This document shows positions 21,311 through 35,335 of a DNA stretch of 64,000 bases, piece by piece. Under the pieces are notes generated by a model. It did not search any database. It was given only the letters and a program-made list of their open reading frames with translations, and was not told the origin of the DNA. This DNA comes from Kudoa neothunni (Eukaryota > Cnidaria). The stretch spans positions 4,092,001-4,156,000 of the forward strand of contig OZ199839.1 of the NCBI GenBank assembly GCA_964304625.1, written 5' to 3'. Every line of letters begins with the position of its first letter. The first letter of the stretch is position 1. The position numbers were made by a program, and so were the translations under genes.

Positions 21311-23837
21311 GAATATTTCACAATGGAACTTTAGAAATAAATTTTTTAAAGTTTCAATTAATTTTATTTATAAAATGATAAATTTTGAGTAATAAAAAAA
21401 GTGGTTGATAGTAAATATCAACAAAAAGTTTTCTCATTTGTATGTTTATAAGGCAGCGGTTCCTAAACCGGGTCCTTGAGTGATTTAAATGAAATCTGAA
21501 TCCAATTTATCATCATAAATTCATTATAGTTAGTTATTTTTAAACATTAGCGTAAATATTAAAAAGTTGAAATACACCTTTGCGTTATTGTTGCTTATAA
21601 ATATTTTATATTTATTACAAAATTTCCTTGTGTTATAATTTATTTTGTAAAAGAATCTACAAAACAAAAGTTATCCAATAGGTTATTAGATAAAACTAAA
21701 AATTTCCAAATATACTTCTTAATGTTGCAGAGTATGCAGTTGGATTGATTACTTCTTTTACGACAATTATTATTGCGAAACTAGATTTCCATGCTGGTTA
21801 CCATAAAAAAGTCATAAAATCGCTTATATGCGTGTTGCTCTTTCAAATACTCGTCAGAATTCTATAAACTTATTGATGAAAAGAAATTACAAAAATCTCA
21901 TAAAATATTATTTTAATGTCTATTACTTATAAAAAGTAGGATTTTGCATTAATCTAGCATTCTATTACACAAAAATTCCTCCTTTGTTAAATCTTTATTG
22001 TAATAAACACGATAATTAATGAAAATAAAGCTTTTATTTAGTAAAAATATTTTGATTACTACAAGAACATTTTTCACTCAGAAATTTGGTGTTTAAAGTA
22101 GTATGCATCATTGTCTATATTTGGTTAAAATTTTAATAATTTCCAAAAATATTACAGGGAAGGATTTCATAGTTTTTATTATTTTTTTCGTTTGATACCA
22201 ACAATAATTCACGTATTAATGATTAAAAATTTTTAATACATATTTTAAAACTAAAGCACTATATAATTTACATAAAAAATATTTTAGTAAAACAGGGGAT
22301 AGATAAATAATTCTAGTTTTTCCTTTCGTTCCAAAATTTTTCTTGTTCATCAAGGATTTTTTAAATTAAACTAATATTAAAAATATATACAATTTGAATT
22401 TTATTTCTTTTTAAACAAGTAATTTAACAATAATTTCAAATCTTATTTGATCTGTTCACTAAAGTGAACAATTGGAACGAAAGGTTTAAAATATTTATAT
22501 GTATGATTGGATTATGCACTATAACAAGATGGGGACCGTGATAAGCCCAAGAAACAAATTAAGGGTCTGCGAGGAAAAAAGGTTAAGAACAATTGTTGTA
22601 AAGAAATTATTGAGTTTATTTGGATACATTAATTAATTTAAACAAAAATTTGATCAACTAATTAGGCATAATTATGACTTTTAATATTTGCATAATTTAA
22701 ATTATATATTTGATTTTGTTATAATGACGATAAAATTGTTTATGTATTAATATGAAATATGCTCTTCTGGTTAACGCGCATAAACATGGGATATTTTTGT
22801 TTTCACACATAATGTCAAAGCCAACGATTCTTAACCAGAAAATTTTTTTCATTTTTATATAATTTTTGCTTTGACATTAGAACATTGTTTCTCTACTTAT
22901 TTTTCACGCACACCCCTATGTTAACTTCCGCGCTCACTTCGCACCACCCCCTCCACGTGGATGCCAAGGCTCAATTATACACCTGAACTTTACTTTCTAT
23001 ATAAATGCGAAAAGTAATCACATTTAAAAAGTCTCAGAATTGTACCATATATTATTTTAATTAATTTATTTTTTAATTATTCTCAAAATTCATAAATTAA
23101 AGACAAAACTTTTGGTTAACTTAATTTACTACGTGTAATTTAAGCAGGATAAATTTTATTTGTTCTGCCTCATTATTCAACACTCAACGATTGTAGCGAT
23201 TATTGTTTCTTCTTAAACTTGCCATTTCATAAAAAGTAAAAAATAATCAAAATTAAAAAATGTTGTTATAATTATTGGAAAATATTAAAAATTTATATAA
23301 AATAATGGTTAATTACAAAAATAAAAATAACGTCTCAAAAAGTGCTATTTAATATTTGTTTGAACTGGCGGCTTCCATTATCTCATCGGTTGTTGATAAG
23401 TAATTCAAAGCGCGACACTGCCGGTCAATGAAACTTGCGAATCGTTTTCGGAGTTCAATAAATTTCAATATTAATTTTTTGTATACATTAAGGACTAAAA
23501 GCCCCCCCCCCCCTCGCATGCCATCCTATACTGGGTAGACCTAACAACTTCCTTATTTATATATTGAGTCAGATTAATACATAAACTTTGAGGAAAAGGA
23601 TTAATAAACATTTTATAAATCAAAAAAGATGCCTTCTTACTTCTTAATGTATTAGAACAAAAATAACTAATATAAACTGTTAAGTTTGACGAGTATATAT
23701 TTAAGTGAATAAATGAATGACCTGATTTTCATTGTAATAGTTTATAAGAAAATTTGTTATCAAGACAACTTAACTAAAATTCATAGCAGAGGCCGGATAA
23801 AATTTCCAACATAAAACTTGGAATGTAACATAAAAGA
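21311..23837. other. long AT-rich intergenic region
   Basis: No exons, transposase blocks or RNA genes recognised. The part at 22860-23000 is less AT-rich (contains CACTTCGCACCACCCCCTCC) and 23380-23460 has CGCGACACTGCCGG, but neither matched anything I know. Confidence 0.4.
23502..23513 (+). repeat. 12-nt C homopolymer
   Basis: An uninterrupted run of 12 C in a region of over 70% A+T; length may be unreliable. Confidence 0.9.
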
Positions 23838-24378
23838 CCGGGTCGGGAACCTATGGCTCGCAGGAAAATTTTAATTTTAAAAAAGTGTTTTGTTAAACTT
23901 CTTTGCGAATGTGTGAAACAGTCCCACTGAAAATCTGTTTTCTACTATATCACACACTGCAGCGTGCGAGAAGTGCTGCAATGACAATGTTTGACTTTAC
24001 GTATGTATGTGAGCCGTCATTCCACATCAACAAGACATTAAAATCAAACTGCGGCCACGTTAAACGGATTGAAGTCTTCACACCTGCGTGAAACTTAATC
24101 TTACCACGCAGCAACCACATTACAAAGCCATCTGCAAAATCATGCACAACCAGAAGTCGCTTTGATGATGAGGAATATTCTTTGTTGATCAGCAATAGCG
24201 TAACAATGCTATTAAAAAGAATTTAGTGAATTTTTTTATTTTAAAGTGTTGGAAGTATAAAAAATGCGCACATATACTTCTATTTTTAGTTATGAAACAT
24301 GTATAATTCTCATGGAATTAGTTTTTAAAAAAATATGTGGCCTTTGTGGCTCTCCCATCAAAAAAAGTCCCCAGCCCG
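23838..24378 (+). mobile_element. internally deleted hAT element
   Basis: The left end reads CCGGGTCGGGAACCTATGGC and the right end AAAGTCCCCAGCCCG, the paired termini typical of many animal hAT elements (C-A/C-G-G-G-T-C-G-G-G-A-A-C-C ... G-G-C-T-C-T...G-T-C-C-C-C). Inside, 23945-24230 on the plus strand has a hAT C-terminal remnant: MTMFDFTYVCEPSFHINKTL and later SRFDDEEYSLLI, resembling the F-G-S-T-Y-x-C-E-x-x-F-S dimerisation block. No clear 8-bp target duplication remains. Confidence 0.68.
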
Positions 24379-26320
24379 TCTTAATCTATTATCTTATGTA
24401 CATGGATTTGTTTAAAGATTTAATTTGGTATTTATCTAATATTTAAAAATTTTTTATTATGCTTGAAAAATAATTTGAGAAATCGTCTAGTTTTTAGCAA
24501 TACCGATAACATTAAGGATATGGTATATAAATTCTTTGCCGATAATTTAACCTCTTTCGTAGAAAGATAATATTTGTTTTTTAGCTAATAATTATAAAAT
24601 CCTTTTCCGTCGTTTATTTTAGTTTTTGGGATAGAAATAGTTCTATTTCTCAGTATTGAATTCTTTTTTGGCTTCTCAATTATTCTATTGACCGAAATTT
24701 GCACTATATTTTAAAATCATCTCAACCTATCACAATTGTTTTTTTTTCATTGAATGTGATAAATTTTTCGTCGCGTAATTATTAATTTTTGCTTTTTAGG
24801 GCAAATAGCTCAAAGCAGGTGAATTAAACGAATATCATTACTACACTTGCGTTGGTCACTTTTGTTCTTAGGAAAAATATATCTCGTCAGGAATGTGAAA
24901 AGTACGCAAAGATTTTTCTCTAACGCTTTTATAAACTATATGCTAAATTTATTATATTCTTAATATTTACTAGGTCCATAAAAAATATTAGCCTGAGTTA
25001 ATCATTGTATCCTCTGTAGACAGGATTTTAAACAATTAATAAAGTAAAACATACAATTTAAATTTTGAATTAAAGTTAACATTAATAAAATAAATATAAA
25101 ATTATTGTATTGCAGAATTATTAATAAAATATAAAATCAATTATATATATTATAATAAATTATAGACAATGTAAAAGAATATACTTATTGTTTTTTATTA
25201 TAAATAAAAGAAATATGCAACAAACCAATGAATTAATGTATTAATTATTTTTATGAGAAGTTATATTTTAAAATAACGATTAAATAATAGATATATTAAA
25301 AATATTAAGACAAATAATAAACGCAGGTGCGGAAATATAAAACCAAAAATCATATTCCTAAATATTTAATTAGTTAAAATTACTGAATAATTTTAGTAAA
25401 GTGTAATAAATAATGTCTTTTTATTAGAAAAATGGAGTTCTGATCAATTTTCATTTTATTCCATAACTGTCCAAATGAAATAAATGTTTCTAAATACTGT
25501 GCAGATTTGTAGTTCAAGAAAGTAATCTCAAAAAAATAGTTGATTCATTTCGAAAATAGAATGATATACAAATCCTATTTGAGAATATTAATATAAATCT
25601 TGATTTTTGTAGCATTCGTTTCATATTGGATTTTTCAGTACTAAACTTTTATCAGCTCATTTGCATTAAAAATATCGTCCCGCTAATTATATGGCAGGTT
25701 TTTATGCTCAGTTTCAATTCCGCAAATAAAATTAGTTTTTTCCTTAATGATACCAACTGATTTTATTTTGCATAGTGACAAAATTCTAATTAAATGATTT
25801 TCTAACAAATTAAAGGAAAACTAAAATATCAAATAGATATCTTAATTTTTCAATGATATTAACCTTAATTCAATATAAATACGAATTTTTGTATATTCTT
25901 GTCCGGATGTTTCCAAATCCGTTTTTAATCAATAAATAATACAGAATTATCATGTTGTCCCACAATTTTAATCAAAACTTTTATATTTGTAATTAGGCAA
26001 GAAATGGGTCCTATCTTATCAAAGGGTGACGATTATTAAAAAATTTAGCATTAACCCAATAAAAATACTACATATAAAAACCGAAAAAAGTAAAAAATAT
26101 ATCTTGTTCGAATATAATAATAAATAATATAATTTATTCAAATATTGTAATAAATACTATAGCTTCAAGTAATAGCTAGTTGATAAGACGCGTATATTGC
26201 CAGACATTTTCTAAATATTATGTACTTATGATAAAATGAAATTAATTATTTAAGATATTTTCAAATAAATAATTTGTTTTTAGGAAACAATAAATTACCA
26301 AAGAACCAATGAACTTAAGG
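24379..26320. other. very AT-rich intergenic region
   Basis: Long runs of A/T words with no coding-like stretch and no repeat with recognisable ends on either strand. Confidence 0.45.
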
Positions 26321-29300
26321 CTATTCCTCGTGGACACATTCACCATTCTTGCATATCTATTAATGTTAAAATAAAGAATAATTAAGCGCATATATTCATT
26401 ACCATGGATTCAGCGCATTCGTAGCCATCAGGAGCGACACTTCGGGCACGATCCGCTAAACTGATAAAGGATAAACAAACATTACATTATCCGTATTTGT
26501 ACGCGCAAGTAAATGTTTCATCCCCATCGGTAACTTCGTATTGATAGTTTGATAACATTCTATTTGTTTCCACTTCACACCATATAAGTGGGCATTTTTG
26601 GTCTCTGGAATAGAAATTGAGATCACCTGTAATCAACGGACTTTTTGGAGTTAAGAACTTAATTTATTTTAACCCTTCCTTCCAGAATTTTTCATAATGT
26701 ATTAATATTAAAATTTCCTGTTTTTTGTAATAAATTTTTTAAGAATTAATAATTTCACAAAAATTAAAGGCCATTATTTACTTATCCAAAATATAGAAAA
26801 CAATGGGAACGAAAGTTAACTGTAAAGCAAAAATTAACGGCCTTCGTCGTTATATTTATCAAAAAATGGCCGAATTCTGTAGTAATTTACTTAATGGTAA
26901 CACGAAATTATCATCAATCTATCTTCTACTTAATTATTAATTAACTTAAATATATTATCTTGTACAAAAAATAACTTCGGTTAACATTAGAGCTGCTGTT
27001 ACTAACCAATACAACAATGTCATTTAGCTCACTAGTCATTAGAAATTGATTACTAAATAATTTAAATCGTAATTTATATAACCTATTAATATAAAGACAT
27101 GGACCAACTAATAATTGTTGAGATTTAACAGATAATATCACTATCGCTTGAAATAGATATACTTTACGTGGGAGGTTAATGCCATTGTACCCTGATAGAA
27201 ATAAATAGAACATCTCGCCGAAAAGACGCTGCGAAATGCTAAAATGTTAAAATAAACGTGTTTAAATTATTTAAATAAGGTTACCTTGAGGAAAGATTCG
27301 CTTACAATGCATATCCAAATTAGAGCATACACCGGAATAGCATTTACCCTATACATGTCCAATTAGCCGAGTTTTATTTGATGTTACGATATGTAGTATA
27401 TATATTCACGTTTTGTCCACAAGGCGTTCCATCAACTACGAAAGGATTCCTAGAAGGACACTAATGAGTGTTTATAAGTGGTAATGTAAAATTAAATCAA
27501 AATCACGAAAAGCTGCATATCTTGGCACACAGCAGGCATTTCACATTCATTATCCGCTTCCCTGCATACCTTTCCAGCATGTAACTACTCATGCCACGTT
27601 AAAAAAGATAATATACCGAATATATACTCTACAATTGTGACAACAATCCTCGTTAGCACATTCAGCACCAAGTTTAAATTTGCATGTTTTATAATCACAA
27701 CAGTCATCGACTTTCATGTTCATGCAACTCTAATTTATAGTTTTTAAATATTTTTATCATTCAGACTGCGCGTTAAAAAACAGATTTTACTTCTTCGCCG
27801 CCACAGTCACATTGTTCTCCCAAATGATGATCAACTATTCCATCCCCACATTTTGAGTACATTGACCCCTTTTTAAGATGTAAATTAAAAAAAAACCGTT
27901 TCCTAAACTTGTTGGCAATTTTGATGACAATCAAACTTTAATTTATCCAAAAGTGCAATAGAACAATTATGAAACGGCTTATACATCGAACTTGATGATA
28001 ATATGCTATATACGGTAAAGATGGTTCCGAAGAACATATTTTTACTTTGGTACGCTCATGATGCAATTCGTAGGACCTAAAGCACACTTGCAATCTTCAT
28101 CAGTCTCTTCCACATTGTATAATCCCAAAATAACACCGATTTCATTAGCCATGACTTCTCCAATAAACTTTGGTTTCAGGTCTTCTCCAGCCTAAGAAAA
28201 GTGATATTAACCTAGCAATTATTTTAGTTAAATATACATAAAGTATTCCCATATTATTGTGAGCACAAGGAGTGCCTTGATATGCTAAACCATATCTAGT
28301 GGTAATATGGGGGCTGTTGTTCATAAATGGGCTAAATATCGAGTTTAAAATTATAATAAAAATAGAGTTGTATTTATAGAATCGATCGCCAGTACGAAAC
28401 ATTTTTAACAAAAGACTTAAGTTCTAGATTGCTCCATACTTACTCATGAGGAAAATATTAGTTATAAGTTTTCAATTTATAGTGTGAGGAAAACAGCAAA
28501 TACAATATTTTATCTGGAACTATTTTCCCAACTACTAGTGTTCCTACTTTTAATTAATTTTTAAGTTGGAGTTTTATAAAAAAAATATATTATATTAAGT
28601 AAAATGTTTTGTCGTAACTTTATATAACCAGTAAATTTATTCGATTATTTAAACTTATTGTCAACTTTACACAATAAGCTCATTGACTTATGACATAATT
28701 GATGATAGTTAATAAGAAGCCATATTACCTCAAAATAATTGTTACCGTAGTTCGATCTTCATCAGTTTGGAGAGGGATACTTGGAAAATATTTTATTTCG
28801 TTTAAATAATTACCACTGACAGAAAATGGTAGAGCCTGTATTCCCCTAGTTATTCGAACGAGTATTAGTTTAACATTGTGCCAAGCAAAGCTCTATTTTT
28901 CAATAATTTAATATTATAAAAATATTTTTACTGTTTGAGCAGATTGGAAGATAAGCTCTATATGTTTTTCCAGTTTGGCCGAATCCGAGAATGCGCTTTC
29001 CTAATTTATAATTAAGGGTGATATTTATTGTTTGACTTAGATTACCATTTGAGCCGTTACTACAATTTCTAATGCAATACATTTTGTAGGAGTTGAAACA
29101 ATGGCGTGGGGAAATTCACCCTCACACACCTTAAATGAAACGATTTGATTTTTGAATGAACAAGAATATGGGTTTATTATAAATTATCCAATAGTTTACA
29201 ATTATGTGAGAAAATTACCAGTGCTGTAGCACCTAATTTTAAATAACTAAGTTCACCAATAGATGTCATTACTTTTTATGACAAGAAGTGTCATCACAAT

Positions 29301-29330
29301 TCCAATACACAAAGCTTTGGGAGTCGCCAT
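26321..29330 (-). CDS. secreted ADAM-like protein with dead metalloprotease site, 409 aa
   Basis: Seventeen exons from ATG 29330 to TAG 26321 total 1,230 nt in phase, including exons of 14 nt (29219-29232) and 20 nt (28396-28415). Signal peptide MATPKALCIGIVMTLLVIKS. A reprolysin-like domain follows directly (about 40-208; KCIALEIVVTAQ, HIELIFQSAQ, YGLAYQGTPCAHN); no prodomain is present. Where ADAMs have HExxHxxGxxH, residues 178-188 read NEIGVILGLYN: Glu stays, all three His are gone. Disintegrin-like part (209-315): KCGDGIVDHHLGEQCDCGG, CKFKLGAECANEDCC, VCREADNECEMP. The Cys-rich part ends ICKNGECVHEE. No membrane span. Likely a secreted pseudoprotease acting by binding. Two introns near the disintegrin part were chosen partly by phase. 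Confidence 0.82.
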
Positions 29331-31035
29331 CAATAAACACTTAGTTGATTTGGTATTTAAATACATACAGTAAGTTCGAGGTTTACTATATGGATAATCA
29401 AAATAAACACGTTTAATAAAATATAATAGTATGAAAAATAAGACTTTAATAAAAACAAAGAGCATACTTTGGAGTACTTACGTAATGTAAAACAGGATAA
29501 TGAGGCTTAAAAGATTTTTTAGTTCATTAAGGCTAAGTATTAAATTTTAAGATGTCAATAAAGTATTTACTAAATTACAATATTGCGTTAAACTATAAGT
29601 TGGTCGCTATCCTTCCTTTGTCTGTTTTGGTCACACTTAGATAAGATAAAACGATCTATTTTGAATTGGATAATTCATAGGCATAAGTAATTTTATACGA
29701 TGAATGATGATTAGATTTTACTAATTAGAGTAATTTTAACATAATTATTCTGAAGAAAACAATTATGGAATGTTAGAAAAAGACGTAGAATAATAATTCA
29801 CGATAAATAACTTTCATTCAATAATGGCTTAAATAAATAAAAAAGTGTTATTTATGATTGACTTTTTACGATTTTAAGTACATATTTTTGGCTTAAACAC
29901 TAATAACAACAATTATTAATTTAGAGCAAGTAAAATCTTTACCAAAGATGCTTCGTATGTATTGTAATTTTACATAGAAACTAATCTATTTATAATAGAT
30001 TTTATCGATATATCGAGAAGTATAAGATAGTACATAACAAATAATAGTTACCAATTGGTGAGCATAATTTAAATGAAAATGAAATAAATTTTTGTTACTT
30101 ACTAGCCGCAGTTTAGGTTGTTTACTCAAGTTTGGATAAAGCTAATAATTTCTTACGTTAAAACATGAATTGTTTACTTCTAATTTCAAAAATAAAATTT
30201 CTACTATATTAATCTTTGGATCACTAATTTTGACTTTTGACTTACTACTATATTAGTAATAATCTATCAAGAACAAATTGTTGGAATTACAACAACTAAA
30301 TTTATTTAGGTAAATGTACTAATGGTCTAAATGGTAAGAAGTTTTTAGTTTTGTAACCAAACATTTTTTTTAATTTAAAACAAGTTTAAGAATACAATAT
30401 ACGATTTGGAGTAACTTCAAGCACTTCGTTAGTCGTAAAACTGGGTTAATATCTGCCGTATAAACATACGTTTATTATTCTCAATATTGTTTTCGATTAA
30501 TTATTTTTCTAATAAGATTATGTGTTTGTCATAGTCCAGAAAAATATCATTTATTTATTTTAGATACGTATTAAGAATAACAATTCCAGCGTGGAATATT
30601 TTTGGTGTATGAAGCCGAAACTACATGACATGGTACCATCTAACATTTTCTCTTTTGACCTTATTTCAAAAGCAGTCTTATATATATAATCCTATAAGTT
30701 ACCCTTTTTATTCATGAAAATTAAAGTTCCTATTAGGAAAATTTTTTAGAATATCCCAAGTATTTAGGAAAAATATAAATTTTTTCCTATACAATATTAA
30801 AAAAAATGCTTCAATCATAAAAAATATGGCTCATAAATCTCAATTTATACATAAAAATTTATTAAAGCAATTATTTAAACAATCTATAGCGTAATTTCTG
30901 CGTTAACGTTTAATAAATCACTTGTATTATTTTTCCCCCAACAAGAAGTAGATTAAGACAAGTTAGCCTAGCATTATTAGTCCTAATTCTCATACCTTCG
31001 ATCGTTTCTCGAATATAAAATTTTCCCTTTCATTA
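29331..31035. other. AT-rich intergenic region upstream of the ADAM-like gene
   Basis: No exon or transposon block recognised. Presumably holds the ADAM-like gene promoter near 29330. Confidence 0.4.
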
Positions 31036-33967
31036 CAGTCTGATTTGGATATTGCGCAATTTCAATAATCTATCAAAATATATTTTTTTAATGATGTGAC
31101 CAAACTTTGTTCGTATACTATTCAAATTAGTGTTAACTGAGAAAAGTAAAAAAAATTCTTATTAATGAAATATAAACTTAAGATGCGTGCTGAAAATAAA
31201 ATCTCCATATATCGTAACATTTATTCAATTTAATCTTCTTTTAGAAGTTGGCGAAACAAAAATAGTGAGAAGTCAGCAGACTCGAGATGTAAAAATTTTA
31301 AATTATTGAATGTTATAATTCAATTAAATCATTTTTTGAAAAAAAAACAGTGAATGTGTTTAACATTCATCGCTTTTTCGTAATATAAAATTGTGTAATA
31401 TCACTAAATATACTTGTAGGGAATTCTACACTTTGTAGGATTTTAATTTCCCCATATGATATTATTAATTCTACCATTTCGACTTCAAGAAAAATAAAAA
31501 AGAAGAAAAGTGTAGGGAGTTGGATAGTTTACTCATACAAGGATAACGAAAATGTGAAATGAGGAAAAAGTTGCTCCCACTTATATGACCTTTTCATTTC
31601 AAATTTTTTTACGGTCTAAAGTTAGTATATTACGTAAAATAGTTAGTTATAACGATATGGAAGGTTAAAATTCTCAACAAATATTTGGTGAGCCATTATT
31701 ATCAAATTGCAGAAAAAACGTAAATTAAATAAAAATCCTATTCTAATAAATCATAATCATATAGAACTTTCACGATGTGATTAAAATGCATTGAAAATTT
31801 ATTTTGAATCGGGTTTGTAAACAATGATTTAATATAATCAATATGTTTGCATCGATCAATTTTTTTGTGCAGGCGCGCTAATTTAGTATTCAACATCCCA
31901 TTTTCATAATTATTCTGTATCTGAAAATATTTCAGTTTGAACCTTTTAAAAAATGGTACAACAAATTTCTTTTTAGTTTATATATTTTTATTCCATGGAG
32001 TAGATAATTGTATAGTTATAAATAATAACAATGATGATTTATAAGATAATACAGAACAATAATCCTTTCATAACTTTTTTAAACTAATTTTCCAAAAAAT
32101 TAATTGTAATGAAGTATGAACCTATAACAAATTATATTTCAATGAATATCTCAAATAAAAAATATAATGCCTGTGAATGAATATAATTCACATTTTTAAA
32201 ATGACGTTATTTCAATTTTTAACATACAATAAGATTAATATTGCAAGCTGCAACATTAAGTAGTCGACATTTATTTCAATTTTCTGCAGCCGATTTTGTA
32301 ACCCTTTCGATGTATATAGGCGTCTACTCTAGCGCTATACCAAAAAATACGTAATAACATTTAAAAAATGCGTTTTTATTAAAATTCAGGGTCTTGTTAT
32401 TGTGCAGTGATTACTCCAATTTCAATCCGATTAATCCACTAATTTACACATTCGAACGTTCGGTATTGTGGAAGAAGAAAGAAATTTTGTTAAAAACTTG
32501 TAACCATACAATATTATGATTCAATTATCTCAACCTGACATGCCAAAAAGTTACTCTATGGCGCCATAGAATATCATGAATCCTGTTATTGTGAGTTTTA
32601 TTCAAATTAAATTAGTTATACTTCTCTAAATAGCATTTTATCTAATACATCTGATATAATGAACTCTAATATTGTTCTCTCAGTAAAGGAATTACAAACA
32701 AAAAATACATCCAACTTCGAATTGCGTTATATGACCGGATTGTGTCAGAACACCAAAAAAGGCAAACATTCTAGTTTTTGTCACTGAGAAAGCAAAACGT
32801 TTTGTTGATGATCTTATTTCATTGGTTGTTATGTATGTAGTGGGGTGTGCGCAGATAGATAATGTTCGGTTTGGCATCGTGTTTGTCTTGGCGCTTACAA
32901 TTATCACACTGGTTTAAGCGGAAAAAAAGTTTCCTTTAAAATTTTAAGATTCTCTATTGTTTAAAAATTCACTCTTCCTGGAGAAGGCGGGAAGTTGATG
33001 ATAATATTGTTAATGATTAAATAATCAAATTTTATAAGATAAAAAATAGATATGAAAAATAAAACATATTAAATCTCGGTGAGACAGCTCTTTCCTAAGA
33101 ACAATGTATTAGACGAACATATGATACAAAGGAGTTGAATTAAAAGGAAATGAAACAATAAAAAAACCTTTAATAGAATTATAGAGTGCTTAATTTATAA
33201 GGATAAAATCCTCACATTGTGTCATTGGTAAATTTAAAGAGACCCCTTGTTTTGAAGGAATTTATGAACTTTCTGTTAAATATTAACGATCAAAAAAGGG
33301 ATTGGATGTCTTCAACTATCTTCATGATATTTTAAAAACTCTTGATGAAAAGTTCGCGAAAGATAAAGAAAAGTTCATATATTATTAGATCGATGCCATT
33401 CACATCTTTAATTTAAGAATACAAACAAGATAGATCATTTTTTCGTCAAAAAATAAAAAATTCCAAGTTGTGCATGCGCAACACATCGATATGGTCAGTG
33501 ATTTCTCACTGGGGCGTAAAAGCTCAGGTCCCAATTTAGTGCTCAATATCGAGACCTTACTATATATTTTAATGTCAATTATTACAATTACTCATAATGT
33601 GTTCTTGAACAGATCAAAATTACTTTAACAATTTAAAACTATCTTGAAGAAAATATTCAAAATAAAGGATCATAGAGATGTAATTTTTTCTCATGTTCAT
33701 TCAAATTTAAATGAACATTTGGCTCGAAAGGAGTAATCATATGAGCTTTATGCAAGAAAGACTAAAAGCGTTATTTTTAATGTATCCAGTTATGGATTTC
33801 ATATCCGAAATATTATCAGACATAAAAACTATAGTTAAAAGTCATTTTTAACTCAAATAAATTTTTGTTTTTATACATAACGCGAATACCCTGTATTGCG
33901 TAATTTCTTTAAATAGTGTAAATTTGTGTCATTCCCAAAATATAACGCAAAATTTAGGTTCGACAGT
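31036..33967 (+). mobile_element. decayed pogo element(s), probably nested
   Basis: The left end CAGTCTGATTTGGATATTGCG after TA (31034-31035) resembles the pogo end at 6565. The right end near 33967 (CAAAATTTAGGTTCGACAG, with upstream CTGTATTGCGTAATTT) resembles its right end at 12036. Inside, 33543-33563 (TCAATATCGAGACCTTAC) matches the right end of the other pogo family (17695), and 32388 (GGGTCTTGTTATTGTGC) its subterminal repeat. One family therefore seems to have inserted in the other. Transposase traces lie at 33280-33480. All boundaries are approximate. Confidence 0.5.
33280..33480 (+). pseudogene. pogo transposase fragment
   Basis: Reads LNDQKRDWMSSTIFMIF then KSSRKIKKSSYIIRSMPFTSL, matching Tigger N-K-K-A-W-M-T-S-x-x-F-x-x-W-L...R-K-I-L-L-x-x-D-N-C-P-A-H. 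Interrupted by stops and too short to be functional. Confidence 0.55.
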
Positions 33968-34248
33968 GAAACAAATTCAAAACTAAATTTTTTTATTATT
34001 ATTAGCCCTAGTTATGAACGTAGTTTTTCAGAACAGTTATTCACGACTAAAAATTGACTTTTAGTAATTGAGTTCGACTCGTAGTTAAAGTATTAAAATA
34101 TTTTTTGTTTTACATATCGACAATAGAAAAAGAATGTTATTAAAACCAAAAAATGTTTGAGTGGATGAGACTGCTTGTATATACACTAAAATAGATGATC
34201 TTGGTTTATTTCAATCAACCTTTTTTCGTGTCCTAAATAATGAATTAA

Positions 34249-35082
34249 TTAATTAATGTGAAGTTGACTTGGATGTGAAAAATTACTTATGAACCCTCTT
34301 TGAATACACGTTATGTAGACTCCTGCGATAACAAACGTTGATAGAACTGCAAAAGCTATAGTTATACTGAAATTCTTTTGATCTTTCGGTCCAAGTCTTT
34401 GATTATAGGAACCTAAAAAAACAAATAATGACTTGTTTGGGCTGAATAACACTTTTACAGTTGGTTGAGTAAGTAGGAAATGCAGCTATGATTATTGGAA
34501 TGTGGTTGTGATGTAGGGCGATGTTATCCTCTGCAGCATTATTGTTGGGATATACCTGTAGATAAAGTTACAGCAGCAGCAGCAACAATTCAATTAACTT
34601 ACTTCAATCACCGATATGTTATTTTTGGGATAGTATTTGATATGGGGATGGAAACCACAACTAGAATAATTATTAAATTTAGAATAATAGAACAAGAAAT
34701 TAATACTACTTTGAACTATTTAAAAAATAACCACTATTAAACACACAAAGTAGATCTTTTTTATGATTAAGGAGGAAGTAGAATAATCGAGGTTGGGTGT
34801 GATTATTGAATTGGTTTAGGCAAGGGTCTACAATCAAGGTGTAATTCTTAATGTTGCATCCTTCGTGGCGATTAAATATGATGGTTTTATTTGGGTATAC
34901 ATCCATCCCTTCCAGTCCTCCTTTGGCTACCGATGTTTCGATGCAGATGTGATCTTTAGGAAATTATCGAAATCATACCCCGACAACAGAGATCTACCAT
35001 TATAAGTGCCATCTGTGAGAGTCAACTCCAACAATTGGATTGCGACGATTGAAATATAGAATGATATCCAAAGTCCCTTCAT
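34249..35082 (-). CDS. small type I membrane protein, unrecognised, 206 aa
   Basis: Five exons (34998-35082, 34743-34953, 34603-34660, 34453-34555, 34249-34412) total 621 nt in phase with GT-AG introns of 40-82 bp. The start is ATG 35082 (MKGLWISFYISIVAIQLLEL), a plausible signal peptide. The ectodomain has several N-glycosylation sequons (e.g. N-K-T, N-Y-T, N-H-T) and a few Cys (HEGCNIKNYTLIVDPCLNQF). One membrane span, FSITIAFAVLSTFVIAGVYI, precedes a tail of about 20 residues. No domain recognised. It lies 253 bp downstream of, and on the same strand as, the large receptor gene. The second intron donor (34742) is the least certain. Confidence 0.62.
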
Positions 35083-35335
35083 ATAAGTTAACCAAAATAT
35101 ATCAATCGGCAATAAGGTGAATTCATTTGGACGAGGTGTAGATGAAACCATTTATATTGACACATTTGGTGGCTATTTATGATACTTTAGAGCATTTATT
35201 TAGGAGGAGTTTTGCTATGACTTGTTACTAATTTAATGTTGGATACGAAAATTAGAATATGGGCTCGTGGACGATTCATCATTTTCGTAATATGTAACAC
35301 AAAACAATTCAATACATACAATATGTCGAATTAGG

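Noticed and set aside
23502-23513. Poly-C run as a regulatory or G-quadruplex signal.
   Set aside because: An isolated 12-nt homopolymer with no repeat partner; it may be a sequencing artefact.
26941-28411. Several short minus-strand open frames (26941-27213, 28145-28411, 28900-29082) as separate small proteins.
   Set aside because: They run across exon-intron borders of the ADAM-like gene; only parts of them are exons.
31036-33967. A single clean pogo element.
   Set aside because: It contains ends of two different pogo families and only scattered transposase pieces, so nesting or a composite is more likely and boundaries are uncertain.
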